57,392 bases of DNA from an uncultured Allomuricauda sp. (GCF_947258355.1 NZ_CAMYIC010000061.1:1-57392); one strand, 5' to 3'; shown: positions 19,770 to 28,872, counted from the stretch's first letter. Translations and numbers: made by a program. Notes: generated from the sequence alone by a model not told the origin.

Positions 19770-20384
19770 ATGAAGAAAGTACTATTTGGAGCAGTGATTG
19801 CTTTGGCTTCGGTTTTGATTTATAAATCGTGCACCGAAGACCGTGAGCAAAAATCCATTTTGGAGGAGAATTCTATGTTGATTCAACAGGAATTGCGGAA
19901 TGTTTCCAAATTGGTGGTCACGGAAGGGCATTTTGCAGAAGTGTACAATTACAAAGATTCCAAAGAGCTGTTTGGTCCGTTGGTCACTGCCCATAAAAAG
20001 GCGTTGGTGGTGGTCAATGCCGATGTGTCCATTGCCTACGACATGTCAAAAATTGAATATGAAGTGGACGAGGAGCAAAAACTGCTCACCATTACCCAGA
20101 TTCCAGAGCCAGAAATCAATATTAGTCCAGACTTTGAATATTACGATGTCACAGCCGACTACCTGAACCCTTTTAATGCCGGTGATTACAATGCCATCAA
20201 ACGTAATGTAAATGCATCTTTGATGAAGAAAATCGAGGCATCCTCTTTGCGTTCCAATGCGGAAAACCGTTTGGTGAGCGAACTTTCCCGAATTTTGGTG
20301 TTGACCAATACCATGGGCTGGAAACTTGTATACGAAAATACCCCTGTGGAAAATGCCGAGCAGTTGAAAACTTTTTTGGATTAA
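19770..20384 (+). CDS. DUF4230 domain protein
   Basis: A 204-aa protein with an N-terminal membrane segment (about residues 3-19) and then a DUF4230 domain. Visible family features are ELRNVSKLVVTEGHFAEVY and the VVNADVSIAYDMSKIEYEVD beta-strand pair, followed by a helical C-terminal part. The ATG follows the GSCFA stop with no gap, so the two are co-transcribed. The N-terminus contains a Cys (YKSC), but the preceding segment is not a clean lipobox. The role is unknown; it is presumably periplasmic and anchored. Confidence 0.9.
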   Translation: MKKVLFGAVIALASVLIYKSCTEDREQKSILEENSMLIQQELRNVSKLVVTEGHFAEVYNYKDSKELFGPLVTAHKKALVVVNADVSIAYDMSKIEYEVDEEQKLLTITQIPEPEINISPDFEYYDVTADYLNPFNAGDYNAIKRNVNASLMKKIEASSLRSNAENRLVSELSRILVLTNTMGWKLVYENTPVENAEQLKTFLD

Positions 20385-20439
20385 GCTGTCACATTTAGCC
20401 GTTTGATGCGTCTATAAAGTACATCAATCAATTAAAATC

Positions 20440-22122
20440 ATGTTTAAAAGAGTACTACTAACCGCCCTTTTAGCTACTTTTCTATTTTCCTGTCAACAGC
20501 AACCAGAATCCGATATCAGCTACGAAATTGCTCCAGTGGTTGTTGATAGTATTTCCCAACTCAAGATTAAAATGACCATGGAAGCCAGTCCAGACGGCAC
20601 CACAACCCTATCTTTTCCTAACGATGCATGGGGACAGGAAGGACTTTACAATTCCTTGGGCCAGATGGAACTGTTGAATGTTGAAGGCGCAGTCGAAAAA
20701 GATGCTGATAGCGGACGCATAGTTTTGATGCATCCCAAAGGAGTGGAAAAACTGGAATTCCAGTATTTTCTGAAACAAGATTTCGAGGGAGATCTTTCTA
20801 CTCGCGAAACGTATCGTCCTATCATCAATCAAGAATATTTTCACCTGTTTTCCCACAATATGTTTATGGTGCCCGAAAATGCTGAAAGCAGTCAGGATAT
20901 ACTTCTGGACTGGTCTGCCTTTCCCGAGCAGTATGTTGTTCATAACAGTTTTGGGAGTAAGGAGAGAGTTCAACTCTTGAACGACCAGGATATGGATTTG
21001 TTTGGAAGCGCCATTTTTGTTGGCGGGGATTTTAGAGTTTTTAATGGGGAGATTCAAGGGAACCAAATCAGTTTGGCCACACGCGGCGATTGGGTACCTT
21101 TTAAGGACGAAGAGGTTTTTAAGGTGTTGGAAGAAACCCTTACCTATCAGCGCAATTTTTGGAACGATCACTCCCAAACCTATTTTACCGTAACCATGCA
21201 ACCTTTTCCCCAAAAGGACGGAAGCAGTTTTCAGGGAACTGGACTTACCAATTCCTTTGCGACCTCGGTTTCGAACAATGACCATACGGATATCGGTCAA
21301 ATGGTGTATCTCTTTAACCACGAGTTGATGCACAATTGGATTGGACATACAATCCATAACGACAACGAAGAGGAGCAATATTGGTTCAGCGAAGGGTTTA
21401 CGGAGTATTATACCTTTAAAAACATCGCTAAGAACAAGATCAATGGTTTGGACGGCACTTTTTTTATTGATGAGTTTAATAGGACCGTTCGTGACCTTTA
21501 TGCTTCATCGGTAGCGGAAGAGCCAAATTCAGAGATTAACTATGAAAATTTTTGGACCAACTACGAGTATTCCAAACTACCGTATTGGCGAGGGGCGATT
21601 TTTGCTTTTTATCTGGATCAAAAAATTCAAGATACAAGCAAAGGAGAACAAAGCTTGGATGATGTAATGCATCAAATCTATATGGATGCTACCACTAATG
21701 ACCAAAAACTGACCCATGATTATTTTATTCAAGTGATGGATGGGTTTTGGGAAGGAGATTTTGAAACGTTCTTCCAAAAGCATATTGAAGAAGGTCAAAA
21801 AGTGGATTTGCCTAAACTGTTTGATGAATTGGAGTTGAAATACAGCCCAGAAAGTGATATTTATGAGCTTGGCTTCGAATTTACCGAGGATAGGAAAGGC
21901 ATTGCAAGTGTAACCGAAGGGAGTAAGGCATGGGAAGCTGGAGTACGTGTTGGAGATGAAGTGTTTTCCCGTAGTATTTGGCAGGGCAGTATTGACCACG
22001 AAGTTAAATTGGGTCTAAAAAGAAACGGTGAGGAGTACAACATTTCCTTTTACCCTGTTGCCAAAGCAGCAGTACCCCAATTGGAGCCCACTGCCGAGAA
22101 TATCGAAAAACTGGGTTTCTAG
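20440..22122 (+). CDS. M61-like zinc metallopeptidase lipoprotein with PDZ domain
   Basis: A 560-aa lipoprotein (signal 1-18, TFLFSC). An N-terminal beta domain resembles that of M61 glycyl aminopeptidases. The gluzincin motif HELMH (HExxH, about 290) and the downstream Glu ligand in FSEGFTEYY (about 315) are intact. A PDZ-like domain closes the protein (about 470-530, GIASVTEGSKAWEAGVRVGD). Family knowledge points to a peptidase acting on short or Gly/Ala-rich peptides in the periplasm. Its stop overlaps the stop of the convergent hydroxylase gene by 4 bases. Confidence 0.88.
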   Translation: MFKRVLLTALLATFLFSCQQQPESDISYEIAPVVVDSISQLKIKMTMEASPDGTTTLSFPNDAWGQEGLYNSLGQMELLNVEGAVEKDADSGRIVLMHPKGVEKLEFQYFLKQDFEGDLSTRETYRPIINQEYFHLFSHNMFMVPENAESSQDILLDWSAFPEQYVVHNSFGSKERVQLLNDQDMDLFGSAIFVGGDFRVFNGEIQGNQISLATRGDWVPFKDEEVFKVLEETLTYQRNFWNDHSQTYFTVTMQPFPQKDGSSFQGTGLTNSFATSVSNNDHTDIGQMVYLFNHELMHNWIGHTIHNDNEEEQYWFSEGFTEYYTFKNIAKNKINGLDGTFFIDEFNRTVRDLYASSVAEEPNSEINYENFWTNYEYSKLPYWRGAIFAFYLDQKIQDTSKGEQSLDDVMHQIYMDATTNDQKLTHDYFIQVMDGFWEGDFETFFQKHIEEGQKVDLPKLFDELELKYSPESDIYELGFEFTEDRKGIASVTEGSKAWEAGVRVGDEVFSRSIWQGSIDHEVKLGLKRNGEEYNISFYPVAKAAVPQLEPTAENIEKLGF

Positions 22123-23870
22123 CTAACCAGAGCGCTATCCACAAGTTGAAGGCCGTCGTCAATTAAATGGCCCACTTTGGGGTTGTCCCGTTTAATTTGT
22201 TCCAAGTGTTCCAAAATTTCTTGCTGGAATTCCTGATTGTTGTCCTGTTTGGCCAGTTCGTATAGTTCCACGGGCAATAACCAATCTTTGGGATGGTCTT
22301 TTTTAAGAGCCTGTAATACTTTGTTGCGGGAAACCGTAGTGTTTTTTCCTTCCCTAAAATGTCTTATTTGCTCATAGAATCGCTCCAGTTCCAATCTTTT
22401 TTCATCCTTTTTGGATTTAATGGTGCTTTCCGTAATCTGATGGCTCATTAAATTGAAACTGTTCAAATCTGCCGGACCGTTGTAGGCGGACACAATGTTT
22501 TGTCCCACTGCCATATGGTAAAGTCCCCATTCGGGCTGGAACAATACTGTATCGCCATGGGTAACCGTACAATTTTCAAACGTGATCAGGATGATTTTAC
22601 CCATTAAGTTTCTTGTTCCTGTAATAATGGTTCCTTCAACTTTTACACCTCCCTCAAACTCAAGGGCAATTTGTTCACCTTCATAAATTTTATAGGCCTT
22701 AAGATCGCGTGGTCCCATATCTTCAATGGCAATGTTGATGCCCTTCAATTTTCCGATAGGGGAACCGAAGCCATCGGCGTGGTGCGCTGTACTATGTCCG
22801 ACCAACTCTTTTTCACGATAGGCCAATGCTGTTCCTCCGGTGGTTTGCATATAAATGGGCTTGCCATCATTTTCGATGACATTGCTGAATTCACCCGAAA
22901 TTTGTAGTCCCGTACTCAATTCGATGGTACCCAATGCCTTGGAACCTATCAATTTTTTGATGCCTGAAAGTCCACCTGTTCGCACAGCCATGGTGTTGGC
23001 AAAATCTTCCAATACTTGACTCAAAAAGGCAAAGTCGGGTGTTACAAAAAGCTGCGGCTGAGGTTTGGTGATATCAAACTCTGTGTGCGCCGCTTCAATA
23101 GAGTAGGGAATTTTTTTTACTTTGTCCGTCATGCACCACGTACTTTCCCCGATAGAGGAAAGTAATCCGGCACCATAAATTTTTGGATTGTCCACCGTAC
23201 CGATTAAACCGTACTCCACCGTCCACCAATGCAGATTTCGGATAAGGGCCATCTCGCTGGGTTCGCCCATATTTTCTTGAAGCTGTTCAATATGTTTTTC
23301 GGCTTCTTCGATTTCGCTTTGTGGTGTGCCGTGTGCTTCTTTTATAATCGAAAGGTGTCGCACTGCATTGTAAAGTTCATAATCTTTGGCACTGGATATG
23401 GCCTTGCAACCAATTTCCCCAAACCGCCGCAAATATTCTGCGTATTCTGGATTGGCAATAATGGGAGCGTGTCCTGCCCCTTCGTGAATAATATCTGGAG
23501 CGGGAGTGTATTCGATATTTTCGAGCTGACGAATATCCGAAGCAATTACCAGTACATTGTAGGCCTGGAATTCCATAAAAGCGGAAGGAGGTATAAATCC
23601 GTCCACCGCTACCGCTGCCCAACCGATTTCCTTTAGGATTCGGTTCATCCCGTACATATTGGGAATATGGTCGATGGAAATCCCTGTTTTTTTTAGTCCA
23701 TCCACGTACGATTTATGGGCTACCTTACTGAGGTAATCTACATTTTTTCGCATTACATAGCGCCAAACCGCTTGGTCGATGGCGGTATACTCTTCATAAT
23801 TTTGTGGTTTTATGAATTGTTTGAGGTGCTTCGGTAGTTTGTCCAGTATAGGATTGGATTCGTAGCTCAT
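22119..23870 (-). CDS. Aromatic amino acid hydroxylase (phenylalanine 4-monooxygenase type)
   Basis: A pterin-dependent, non-haem iron enzyme that most likely converts phenylalanine to tyrosine. The iron triad is visible: H129 and H134 in HEGAGH, and E219 in WWTVEYG. At 583 aa it is twice the length of the usual bacterial enzyme (about 260-300 aa). The extra C-terminal half (from about residue 320) has a beta-rich part and a helical tail. This long form is common in Flavobacteriia. The tail has no family name that I can give. No pterin dehydratase gene is adjacent. Confidence 0.9.
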   Translation of the reverse strand: MSYESNPILDKLPKHLKQFIKPQNYEEYTAIDQAVWRYVMRKNVDYLSKVAHKSYVDGLKKTGISIDHIPNMYGMNRILKEIGWAAVAVDGFIPPSAFMEFQAYNVLVIASDIRQLENIEYTPAPDIIHEGAGHAPIIANPEYAEYLRRFGEIGCKAISSAKDYELYNAVRHLSIIKEAHGTPQSEIEEAEKHIEQLQENMGEPSEMALIRNLHWWTVEYGLIGTVDNPKIYGAGLLSSIGESTWCMTDKVKKIPYSIEAAHTEFDITKPQPQLFVTPDFAFLSQVLEDFANTMAVRTGGLSGIKKLIGSKALGTIELSTGLQISGEFSNVIENDGKPIYMQTTGGTALAYREKELVGHSTAHHADGFGSPIGKLKGINIAIEDMGPRDLKAYKIYEGEQIALEFEGGVKVEGTIITGTRNLMGKIILITFENCTVTHGDTVLFQPEWGLYHMAVGQNIVSAYNGPADLNSFNLMSHQITESTIKSKKDEKRLELERFYEQIRHFREGKNTTVSRNKVLQALKKDHPKDWLLPVELYELAKQDNNQEFQQEILEHLEQIKRDNPKVGHLIDDGLQLVDSALVS

Positions 23871-23942
23871 AAGTAGTTTTTTGTGCGACTTAAAGATACG
23901 AAATAGGGAACGGATTTTTTCTTAAGAAAGGTTAAGGGGAAT

Positions 23943-23964
23943 AAAAAACCGCCCAATGGGCGGT
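23943..23964 (-). terminator. Terminator after the DUF4136 gene
   Basis: On the minus strand a 7-bp stem ACCGCCC/GGGCGGT with a 3-nt loop is followed by six T. It sits 8 bases past the DUF4136 stop. Confidence 0.8.
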
Positions 23965-23971
23965 CTGTATT

Positions 23972-24541
23972 TTAGTTGGAGGCCATTGCCATTTGCGGCG
24001 GGTACTCTTCTAGAATCTGTGAAACAAATTCTTTGATTCGCTGTTCCTTTTTTTCAATGTTTCGGGTATTGTTCAATGTGCCAACGCCTCGACCTTGCCA
24101 AACCAATTCTTTTTTAGTGGCATCTATTACATCAATATATAAAGAGCCTTCGGTGCGGGTGCTTACATTGTTGCCGCCCCAGCCCCAGCCCCAACCGGGA
24201 CCCCAGGCCCATGGGCTATAAAAACCGCCCCAGCCCCAGCCGTAGTTGTTGTACACATCCACACGTTCGCGTTCTTTGGTGAAAATGCTGATCAATACAT
24301 CCGGGTTGTCGGATTTTACAAATCCACGGGAACCCAACTCGGCATCAATGGCCCTTAAAATTCTTTTTTTGTCCAAATCGGAAATTTGTGCCTTGTCTAT
24401 CCCTGTTTTGTAAAAGGCATAGCTTTTATAGTTGTTGAAGTCAGCTTGTTGGTCGTAATCCGAAATCACTCGGACAGAGGAACAGGAAGCCAATAAACCA
24501 AAAGAAAAGGCGATAAGTGCGAAACGTTGTAAAGTTTTCAT
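23972..24541 (-). CDS. DUF4136 domain lipoprotein
   Basis: A 189-aa lipoprotein. The start at 24541 is preferred to the longer frame because it gives a standard signal, FSFGLLASC, with Cys at residue 19. The DUF4136 domain shows DYDQQADFNNYKSYAF, a helix DKKRILRAIDAELGSRGF, and YIDVIDATKKELVWQGRG near the C-terminus. An insert rich in Gly and Trp (about residues 100-125) is typical of the family. Location is the periplasmic side of a membrane; function is unknown. A good hairpin terminator follows. Confidence 0.92.
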   Translation of the reverse strand: MKTLQRFALIAFSFGLLASCSSVRVISDYDQQADFNNYKSYAFYKTGIDKAQISDLDKKRILRAIDAELGSRGFVKSDNPDVLISIFTKERERVDVYNNYGWGWGGFYSPWAWGPGWGWGWGGNNVSTRTEGSLYIDVIDATKKELVWQGRGVGTLNNTRNIEKKEQRIKEFVSQILEEYPPQMAMASN

Positions 24542-24601
24542 AGCGTTATTTTTAAATTTTTGAGATGTCCTTAGTAAAGCCACAAATATTATGCCGAATC
24601 A

Positions 24602-24763
24602 CTAATTTTGAGTGTTGGTTTTGGCATTATATCCATAGGGGCAATGGCGGCAACCACTCTCGCAACAATAACCGCGTTTTAGGAGGTATTGTTCGGTAAA
24701 TACCCGATATCCTTGTTCTGATAAGTAGTAATCCCCCTCTTCCAAGGGAATACGTTCTTTCAT
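24602..24763 (-). CDS. DUF5522-like 53-residue Cys-cluster protein
   Basis: A short gene. The protein begins MKERIPLEEGDYYLSEQG and carries RGYCCESGCRHCPYGYN at residues 30-46, so four Cys in a CC-x3-C-x2-C pattern, with His39. This matches the small Bacteroidota family known as DUF5522, which is thought to bind a metal. The ATG at 24763 is the only good start. It lies 60 bases upstream of the DUF4136 gene on the same strand. Confidence 0.82.
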   Translation of the reverse strand: MKERIPLEEGDYYLSEQGYRVFTEQYLLKRGYCCESGCRHCPYGYNAKTNTQN

Positions 24764-24935
24764 ATACAACAACCTTTTTCACCATAAATTTACGGTTTTC
24801 GTGGGAAAAGGACGAGGTTTTTAACCTTTTGCAAACAGGGTTGTTCACCGAAAATGTTGATGGAATTATCGTAACTGTCCAATTTTGAACGGTTTTTGCA
24901 GTTATATTTGTTAGGTAACCAATGATAGCTACCAT

Positions 24936-25265
24936 TTGATACTCGTCTTTAAACATTTCTTTTATAAAAATTATGTAGGGCTCTCACTATGGCCTTTCAT
25001 TATTTTAAAGGAAGACTCCCTTAAGGCGGATGAGGTGCTTATCAACCACGAGCGCATCCACTTAAAGCAGCAAAGGGAACTGCTCATATTGCCTTTTTAC
25101 CTTTGGTATGTTTCAGAATGGTTGATTCGTACTGTGCTTTATTTGAACAGTTATCGAGCCTATCAGAACATTAGTTTTGAACGTGAGGCCTATGCCAACG
25201 AAAAGGACATGCAGTATCTTTCCAAACGCCAAACCTTTGGTTTTCTACAGTACTTGACCCGTTAA
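24936..25265 (+). CDS. Short HExxH-containing membrane protein
   Basis: The protein is 109 aa from a TTG start at 24936. The main features are NHERIHLKQQ (residues 37-46), which holds an HExxH zinc-binding motif, hydrophobic stretches at about residues 15-25 and 48-58, and a conserved-looking FEREAYANEKD segment near residue 83 that could supply a third ligand. It resembles stand-alone M56-like/DUF-type mini-peptidases of Bacteroidota, but it is much shorter than true peptidases of that class. It ends 9 bases before the following PLP enzyme gene, so co-transcription is likely. No function can be assigned firmly. Confidence 0.72.
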   Translation: MILVFKHFFYKNYVGLSLWPFIILKEDSLKADEVLINHERIHLKQQRELLILPFYLWYVSEWLIRTVLYLNSYRAYQNISFEREAYANEKDMQYLSKRQTFGFLQYLTR

Positions 25266-25274
25266 TTTCTTGGA

Positions 25275-26180
25275 TTGAAGATACCCAATCAGCATATAGA
25301 CATGCCCCTTCTCAGAGAAAAGGGCGTGCATCTCTTTTTAAAAAGGGAGGATACCATCCATCCGCTCATTTCGGGAAACAAATACCGCAAGCTCAAATAC
25401 AATCTGATTGAAGCTAAAAAACAAGGCAAAACTACCCTGCTCACCTTTGGTGGGGCCTTTTCCAACCATATTGCGGCTACTGCTTATGCTGGTCATGAAC
25501 AAGGCATAAAAACCATAGGGGTGATCCGGGGTGAGGAGCTGGTGGACCAGTGGCAAGACAATCCGACCCTGAAATTGGCAGCAGAACACGGTATGCAGTT
25601 CCATTTTGTGTCCCGAAGCGATTATCGCCGTAAAAACGACCCCTCTTTTATTCGAAAATTAAAGGAACAGTTTGGCGATGTTTACATGTTGCCTGAAGGA
25701 GGAACCAATGCCTTGGCAGTAAAGGGGTGTGCCGAAATCTTGACCGATGAGGATTCAAAATTTGATTATATCTGCAGTGCCGTAGGCACAGGTGGCACCT
25801 TGGCTGGATTGATCAATGCCGCTCGGCCCCATCAAACCGTTTTGGGGTTCCCCGCATTGAAGGGTGATTTTTTAATCGAGGAGATTCGTACCTTTGTTCA
25901 AAATAGCCGTTGGAAACTTGTAACCGATTATCACTTTGGAGGTTACGCTAAAGTGGACCAACAGTTGATTGCATTTATCAACCGGTTTAAACAAGAAACG
26001 GGCATCCCTTTGGATCCCATTTATACAGGTAAAATGCTTTTTGGTATTTTTGACCTGATAAAACAGGATGTTTTTGAACCAGGAACCCAAATCTTGGCGA
26101 TTCATACAGGAGGACTGCAAGGGATAAAAGGCATGAACCTTGTACTGAAAAAGAAGAATTTACCGTTATTGGACGTATGA
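25275..26180 (+). CDS. PLP-dependent ACC deaminase / D-cysteine desulfhydrase family
   Basis: A 301-aa fold-type II PLP enzyme, starting at a TTG at 25275. The PLP Lys is in SGNKYRKLKYN (about residues 32-42), the FGGAFSNHIAATAY block follows, and a Gly-rich phosphate-binding loop VGTGGTLAG lies near residue 170. Family members deaminate 1-aminocyclopropane-1-carboxylate or release sulfide from D-cysteine; the two activities cannot be told apart safely here, and D-cysteine desulfhydrase is the more usual activity in bacteria of this type. The stop overlaps the next ATG (ATGA). Confidence 0.9.
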   Translation: MKIPNQHIDMPLLREKGVHLFLKREDTIHPLISGNKYRKLKYNLIEAKKQGKTTLLTFGGAFSNHIAATAYAGHEQGIKTIGVIRGEELVDQWQDNPTLKLAAEHGMQFHFVSRSDYRRKNDPSFIRKLKEQFGDVYMLPEGGTNALAVKGCAEILTDEDSKFDYICSAVGTGGTLAGLINAARPHQTVLGFPALKGDFLIEEIRTFVQNSRWKLVTDYHFGGYAKVDQQLIAFINRFKQETGIPLDPIYTGKMLFGIFDLIKQDVFEPGTQILAIHTGGLQGIKGMNLVLKKKNLPLLDV

Positions 26181-27016
26181 TCAGGAGAATAGGATATGTA
26201 TTGATGGCGGCACTTTTGCTTACTAGCTGCGGTGCCAAGAAAAGAAGGACGACCCAACGCAAGGGCGCTCCCGTTATCAGCAATACCGAAAGCACTGCTT
26301 CGAACCGCAGTAAAGTGACCAAAGATGATGGTCTGTACCCCATGCCCGAGGATACGGGACGTTTTGAACGTTTCCCAATTTCGGATACCCAAGATTATAT
26401 CGAGACCTTTGCCGAAATCGCCCAGTACGAAATGCGTGCCTATGGCATTCCCGCCAGTATTACGTTGGCGCAGGGTATTTTGGAAAGCGGCTCCGGTCGA
26501 GGAGAACTCACCTTGAAGACCAATAACCATTTTGGGATCAAATGCCATACGGGTTGGCAGGGCGAGTTCGATTTTCATGATGACGATGCCAAGGGCGAAT
26601 GTTTTAGAAAGTACAACCATCCCATGTACTCTTTCCGAGATCATAGCATATTCTTGTCCACACGGTCACGCTATGCGTTTTTGTTCAACTACAAACGGGA
26701 CGACTATAAAAAATGGGCGCACGGCTTACGACAGGCTGGGTATGCCACCGATCGCAAGTATCCGCAAAAATTGATAGCACTGATCGAGCGCTACGATTTG
26801 GATAAGTACGATGAAGAAGTGGTACGTGGTGGATTGGCCACAGTGCGAGAGCCCAAGAATTACGAAGTGTTCACCCACGAAGTGCAAAAAGGGGATACAC
26901 TGTACGGGATTTCCAAGCGCTACGAAATTTCTGTGGATGAACTTCGCCGCCTTAATAATCTCAACGATAATATTATTTCCATAGGGCAGATTCTCAATAT
27001 CCGACGGGCACAGTAG
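26177..27016 (+). CDS. Glucosaminidase (GH73) lipoprotein with C-terminal LysM
   Basis: A 279-aa cell-wall hydrolase. A lipoprotein signal (1-15, LLLTSC) is followed by a basic linker, a mannosyl-glycoprotein endo-beta-N-acetylglucosaminidase-like domain (about 75-210) and one LysM domain (about 232-277, EVQKGDTLYGISKRYEIS). The probable catalytic Glu is in GILESGSGRGE, followed by KTNNHFGIKC. It probably cleaves glycan strands in the periplasm. It overlaps the PLP enzyme gene by 4 bases and ends the three-gene unit. Confidence 0.93.
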   Translation: MIRRIGYVLMAALLLTSCGAKKRRTTQRKGAPVISNTESTASNRSKVTKDDGLYPMPEDTGRFERFPISDTQDYIETFAEIAQYEMRAYGIPASITLAQGILESGSGRGELTLKTNNHFGIKCHTGWQGEFDFHDDDAKGECFRKYNHPMYSFRDHSIFLSTRSRYAFLFNYKRDDYKKWAHGLRQAGYATDRKYPQKLIALIERYDLDKYDEEVVRGGLATVREPKNYEVFTHEVQKGDTLYGISKRYEISVDELRRLNNLNDNIISIGQILNIRRAQ

Positions 27017-27033
27017 GCTTTAGGATGATGTGT

Positions 27034-27105
27034 TTGGATTGTTGGATAGTTGGATAGTTCGATAGTTGGATAGTTGGATAGTTGGATGGTTCGATAGTTG
27101 GATTG
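27034..27105 (+). repeat. Octamer tandem repeat (TTGGATAG)9
   Basis: Nine consecutive 8-nt units, TTGGATAG with variants TTCGATAG, TTGGATGG and TTGGATTG. The tract is non-coding and begins 18 bases after the glucosaminidase stop. Confidence 0.93.
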
Positions 27106-27160
27106 TTCGGTGTTCGAGCATTCGTTTTTGTTTGGTCGTTGATCATGCCAAAAAGTATAA

Positions 27161-27236
27161 TTGTCATCCCGAGCGCAGTCGAGGGGTGCATAAGCTGGAT
27201 TGTGCATTATCGTTCTCGACTGCGCTCGAACTGACA
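27161..27236. repeat. Dispersed inverted repeat, copy B
   Basis: Arms CGAGCGCAGTCGAG (27170-27183) and CTCGACTGCGCTCG (27215-27228), with the same outer TTGTCA and AACTGACA as copies A and C. Confidence 0.9.
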
Positions 27237-27384
27237 AACGTCAACCTGAACTCGTTTCAGGTTCTCATTAGGAGTGAAAAGTGATTGGATGAGATGCTGA
27301 AACAAGTTCAGCATGACGAAAAAGAATTGATGAAAACAGATTCCTGCGTTTATAAGAATATCAACTAAGCAACCACAAAATCCA

Positions 27385-27416
27385 TTTCCCAAAAAGTTTT
27401 ATCCTCATTACCTTTG
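27385..27416 (+). promoter_or_regulatory. Promoter of hemL
   Basis: TTTC (27385-27388), 20 nt, TACCTTTG (27409-27416) fits the Bacteroidota consensus well. The predicted leader of about 130 nt contains inverted repeat copy C. Confidence 0.6.
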
Positions 27417-27443
27417 CGGCGAGCAGTTTGAAATCTATATGGC

Positions 27444-27506
27444 TTGTCACATCGAGCGCAGTCGAGATGTGGTGCCGTGTCGTTCTCGACTGCGCTCGAA
27501 CTGACA
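27444..27506. repeat. Dispersed inverted repeat, copy C
   Basis: Arms TCGAGCGCAGTCGAGA (27452-27467) and its exact complement (27484-27499), identical to copy A. It lies between the predicted hemL promoter and the hemL start, so it should be transcribed into the leader. Confidence 0.9.
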
Positions 27507-27554
27507 AACGTCAACCTGAAATAAATTCAGCATGACGGATTAACAAAAGCATAT

Positions 27555-28832
27555 ATGATCTACCAACGAAGCAGCGCCTTGTTCGCAGAGGCCAAAAAAT
27601 ACATTCCTGGAGGAGTAAATTCACCTGTACGAGCATTTAAAGCCGTAGGGGGCGACCCTATTTTCATTAAAGAGGCTAAAGGGGCCTACTTGTACGATGA
27701 AGATGGCAACCAGCTCATTGATTACATTGCTTCGTGGGGACCACTGATTTTGGGGCATGCGTACGAACCCGTGATCAATGCGGTCATCGATAAAGCCAAA
27801 AAAGGAACTTCCTTTGGAACGCCCACCGAAATTGAGACAGAAATCGCCAAACTGGCGGTGTCCATGGTACCGAACATTGACAAGATCCGTTTTGTGAACA
27901 GTGGTACCGAAGCCTGTATGAGTGCGGTACGCCTCGCGCGCGGATACACGGGCAAGGAGAAGATCATCAAATTTGCGGGTTGCTACCACGGTCACTCCGA
28001 CTCCTTTTTGATACAAGCGGGGAGTGGTGCCGTAACCTTTGGTAGCCCCAATAGCCCTGGGGTAACGCAGGGCACGGCCAAGGATACGCTGTTGGCCGAT
28101 TACAACGATTTGGAAGGCGTAAAAGCCTTGGTGGATGCCAATAAAGGCGAGATTGCCGCCATTATTTTGGAGCCCGTGGCAGGGAACATGGGCTGTATTA
28201 TCCCTAAAGATGAGTTTATAAAAGGACTGCGGGAACTCTGTACCCAAGAAGGCATTTTGTTGTTGTTTGATGAGGTGATGACCGGCTTTCGTCTTGGAAA
28301 AGGCGGTGCTCAGGAAGCCTTGGGCATTGATGCCGATATTGTAATGTTCGGAAAAGTGATCGGGGGTGGACTGCCTGTTGGGGCCTTTGCTGCACGAGCT
28401 GAGATCATGTCACATTTGGCGCCCGAAGGGCCCGTTTACCAAGCAGGAACCTTAAGCGGAAACCCTTTGGCGATGAGTGCCGGACTCGCCATGCTCACCG
28501 CCCTGAACAACCAACCTGAAATTTTTACCAGCTTGGCGGAAAAAACGGAGTATCTCCACAAGGGAATTGCCCAAACCTTGACCGAAAAAGGGGTGACGCA
28601 CCAAATTAACCGTTATGGGAGTATGATCTCCGTACACTTTACGGACGAGCCAGTGGTGGATTTTGCCAGCTCGGCGAAGGGCAATAACGATACCTTTAAA
28701 AAATACTTCCACGGCATGTTGGAGAACGGCGTGTACTTACCGCCCTCTGCTTTTGAAAGTTACTTTTTAAACGACGCCCTCAGCTATGCCGATCTGGATA
28801 AGACTATAGAGGCGGTGGAGAAGGTGTTTTGA
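27555..28832 (+). CDS. hemL: Glutamate-1-semialdehyde 2,1-aminomutase
   Basis: A PLP enzyme of 425 aa that makes 5-aminolevulinate from glutamate-1-semialdehyde in the C5 route of tetrapyrrole synthesis. Features seen are [12 protein letters not shown] (17-28), the NSGTEA block (115-120), CYHGHSDSF, the FDEVMTGFR segment with D239, and the PLP Lys K267 in [11 protein letters not shown]. Length and motifs are normal. It stands alone, with a repeat-bearing leader. The accessory island starts 40 bases after its stop on the opposite strand. Confidence 0.97.
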   Translation: MIYQRSSALFAEAKKYIPGGVNSPVRAFKAVGGDPIFIKEAKGAYLYDEDGNQLIDYIASWGPLILGHAYEPVINAVIDKAKKGTSFGTPTEIETEIAKLAVSMVPNIDKIRFVNSGTEACMSAVRLARGYTGKEKIIKFAGCYHGHSDSFLIQAGSGAVTFGSPNSPGVTQGTAKDTLLADYNDLEGVKALVDANKGEIAAIILEPVAGNMGCIIPKDEFIKGLRELCTQEGILLLFDEVMTGFRLGKGGAQEALGIDADIVMFGKVIGGGLPVGAFAARAEIMSHLAPEGPVYQAGTLSGNPLAMSAGLAMLTALNNQPEIFTSLAEKTEYLHKGIAQTLTEKGVTHQINRYGSMISVHFTDEPVVDFASSAKGNNDTFKKYFHGMLENGVYLPPSAFESYFLNDALSYADLDKTIEAVEKVF

Positions 28833-28872
28833 TAAGTGGGTGAGCAATTTTTTGTTGGTAATTGAACTGGCT

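Larger units (their letters stand above)
27017..27554. other. Repeat-rich intergenic region upstream of hemL
   Basis: No gene is seen in these 538 bases. They hold an octamer tandem repeat (27034-27105), two copies of the CGAGCGCAGTCGAG inverted repeat, three imperfect palindromes of the CTGAA-n5-TTCAG kind (27246-27260, 27296-27312, 27516-27530), and a promoter at 27385-27416 for hemL. Confidence 0.85.

Noticed and set aside
24627..24956. 109-codon minus-strand frame
   Set aside because: It is a shadow of the 53-residue Cys-cluster gene in another frame and has no coding character; the Cys-cluster frame is the real one.
26920..27284. Several frames of 65-105 codons with Ser-Asn-Tyr-Pro-Thr-Ile repeats
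   Set aside because: They are translations of the octamer tract and the dispersed repeats.
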